A stretch of 35,145 nucleotides of DNA, taken from positions 122,678 to 157,822 of the forward strand of contig NZ_LNCU01000042.1 of assembly GCF_001542415.1 (NCBI RefSeq), written 5' to 3'. The DNA comes from Bradyrhizobium macuxiense. GTDB taxonomy: Bacteria; Pseudomonadota; Alphaproteobacteria; Rhizobiales; Xanthobacteraceae. A program made the translations under genes and the position numbers. Shown one piece after another: positions 33,923-35,145 of the stretch; the stretch's first letter is position 1; each line of letters starts with the position of its first letter. Below the pieces are notes generated by a model. The model saw only the letters and a program-made list of their open reading frames with translations. It had not been told where the DNA came from and made no database searches.

Positions 33923-34846
33923 CTACGCCTGCGTCTCGGCAAACGCCTTCAGCTTCAGGAAGAAGTCCTTCAGGATCGCGTTCCGGTCGATGAAGGTGAC
34001 GTACCGGATCGGATGCCGCCGGCGATCGATGCTCCACGTCATCTGGTCGGTCAGGACGGGAGCGGGAATGATCACGCTCGGCGCCCAACTGGTATTGAGC
34101 AGCCAGCCAACCGGCGCCATGTCCCAGATCTCCTTGGCCCAGCCCAGATGATCGGACGAATACTCCTTGAAGCGTTGCGCCAGAAACGCGCCGATGCTGC
34201 CGTGCGGTTCGACGTAGCGCTCGATCTCCGGCACGGTCGAGTGCAGGCGCGATGTGACGCCGAGGCACGGCACCAGCACCAGCGGCACTCCGCTGTCGAG
34301 CAGCACCTGCGCGCCGCCGACATCCTGCCTCATGTTGAACTCGGCCGTATCGGGCCATTCCAGCGCATGCCCGCCGAGCCACACCACGACGACGCGATCG
34401 ATGATGTCGGGCGCCTTGAGCAGCGCCGAGGCGACGTTGCTGATGGCGGCGATGGCAATGATGTAGAGCGGATTGTCCGGTGATCCGGCCCGCGCGCGGG
34501 CGATCAAATCATCGACCGCGGCCGCCTCACGGGCCTGCTTGTCAGGGCCGACATAGTCGGCGACGCCGCGATGCACCAGCCCGTCGGGCGAGACGTTCAG
34601 CCGCTCGAGCAGGCGCAGGATCTCCTGGTAGCTCAGCTCCATGCCGTGGCCGGGGCTCTCCGCGCGCTTGTTGAAGAACGGCGCGGCATAGATCGCCTCG
34701 ACGTCGAGGCGATCGCGCGACAGCAGCATCTGGACGATTGCGAACTGATCGTCGATCTCATTGTAGGTGTCGGTATCAAGCACGACGCGCACACGGCCGG
34801 CAGGCGGCGCGAGGAGTTTCAGGCGGGCGGCTTCTGTGATGGCCAT
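33923..34846 (-). CDS. Nucleoside hydrolase (inosine-uridine preferring type)
   Basis: Hydrolyses N-glycosidic bonds of nucleosides in salvage. It has 307 residues from the ATG at 34846, where GAGG lies eight bases upstream; a GTG at 34855 would add three residues. The Ca-binding N-terminal motif is VVLDTDTYNEIDDQFAI, in place of the more common DTDPGIDD; other segments are NPLYIIAIAAISNVASAL and FNMRQDVGGAQVLLDSGVPLVLVPC. The EIDDQ variant is a recognised subgroup of nucleoside hydrolase-like proteins, so the substrate may differ from classic enzymes. It is the only gene of its pathway in the window. Confidence 0.9.
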   Translation of the reverse strand: MAITEAARLKLLAPPAGRVRVVLDTDTYNEIDDQFAIVQMLLSRDRLDVEAIYAAPFFNKRAESPGHGMELSYQEILRLLERLNVSPDGLVHRGVADYVGPDKQAREAAAVDDLIARARAGSPDNPLYIIAIAAISNVASALLKAPDIIDRVVVVWLGGHALEWPDTAEFNMRQDVGGAQVLLDSGVPLVLVPCLGVTSRLHSTVPEIERYVEPHGSIGAFLAQRFKEYSSDHLGWAKEIWDMAPVGWLLNTSWAPSVIIPAPVLTDQMTWSIDRRRHPIRYVTFIDRNAILKDFFLKLKAFAETQA

Positions 34847-34922
34847 CGTGTGCACCTCGCGTAGCGTCGAGCTATCAAGATTAGACCTTCAACGGGAGCT
34901 GGAATAGCCGATGCTGTGGAGC

Positions 34923-34938
34923 GGGAGGCTTGCCTCCC
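34923..34938. other. Short perfect hairpin in a divergent promoter region
   Basis: GGGAGGC-TT-GCCTCCC lies between the divergent nucleoside hydrolase and the truncated exported-protein gene. It may be an operator-like palindrome or a repeat remnant. Function unknown. Confidence 0.4.
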
Positions 34939-35063
34939 GGGGAAGACGGCTGCCGCGACTTCGCTCTCGTGCAAGAAACCGGTCTCCCATCTGGTCTAAA
35001 TGCCGAGCCATAAGCTTCGGCACGCGCAATGCCGCGCAAGCCGATCCAATGGAGGAGACGGGG

Positions 35064-35145
35064 ATGAAGGGAACGATCGCGAGGGCCTGCGTCGTGGTGG
35101 CGGCGTTGGCTGTGTTGGGAACTGCCTGGGCCCACGGGCCGACCC
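35064..35145 (+). CDS. Exported protein, start only (runs off the right edge)
   Basis: Only the first 27 residues are in the window. They form a convincing Sec signal peptide: MKGTIARACVVVAALAVLG, then TAWA before HGPT, with likely cleavage after AWA. GGAGGAG lies just upstream of the ATG. The mature protein and its function are outside the window. Confidence 0.75.
   Translation, partial: MKGTIARACVVVAALAVLGTAWAHGPT

Overview
The window is about 35 kb of GC-rich, densely coded bacterial chromosome. The conserved backbone reads nagZ-scpA-scpB-tatA-tatB-tatC-serS-surE-pcm-LysM/LytM protein-DUF815 ATPase-yajC-secD-secF-Mth938 protein-squalene-synthase-like protein. Together with trmFO, a DUF1127 micro-protein, a Rhizobiales-type porin and several palindromic intergenic repeats, this points to an alphaproteobacterium of the order Hyphomicrobiales, most likely Bradyrhizobium or a close relative. 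That assignment rests on recognising families and gene order, not on a database search. No rRNA, tRNA, CRISPR array, insertion sequence, phage gene or replication origin was seen.

Layout. Positions 1-7.5 kb form a plus-strand block for envelope and chromosome housekeeping: peptidoglycan recycling (nagZ, cut by the left edge), chromosome segregation (scpAB), Tat export (tatABC), seryl-tRNA synthetase, an uncharacterised proline-rich protein and the nucleotidase SurE. A minus-strand single-domain response regulator (7.6-7.9 kb) interrupts the surE-pcm-LysM/LytM cluster. From 10.5 to 14.2 kb lie minus-strand genes for a porin, a YkgJ-type cysteine-cluster protein and a DUF815 ATPase. From 14.3 to 18.7 kb is a tight plus-strand operon, yajC-secD-secF followed by two homologues of mitochondrial complex I assembly factors. 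From 18.7 to 22 kb are minus-strand genes: a DUF1488-like protein, a kinase-like/AMP-synthetase-tail fusion translationally linked to trmFO, and DUF1127. From 22 to 35 kb is a looser accessory region: a small secreted protein, an MltB-type transglycosylase, a DUF2189 membrane protein, DUF3597, a Tat-signal FAH hydrolase, a small GNAT, an SPW membrane protein, an acyl-CoA synthetase plus double PPC-domain protein, a repeat-rich intergenic stretch, a WYL-like protein divergent from tandem ATPases (the second frameshifted), a PRC-barrel protein, a nucleoside hydrolase and the start of an exported protein.

How it fits together. Much of the backbone concerns moving proteins across the inner membrane (Tat, SecDF-YajC) and maintaining the cell wall (NagZ, a degenerate LytM protein, MltB). 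The SecDF operon continues without a break into the complex I assembly homologues, which suggests coordination of membrane insertion with respiratory complex assembly.

The most unusual items are: (1) a kinase-like domain fused to the C-terminal domain of an adenylate-forming enzyme, coupled to trmFO; (2) intergenic palindromic repeats whose ends supply the stop codons of neighbouring genes, seen five times at four repeats; (3) tandem ATPase paralogues, one frameshifted, next to a free-standing WYL-like protein; (4) a perfect 24-bp tandem duplication in the signal peptide of the transglycosylase; (5) a large structured repeat around 30.9-31.2 kb. I found no clear, completely new multi-gene system; the fusion protein is the best candidate for undescribed biology.
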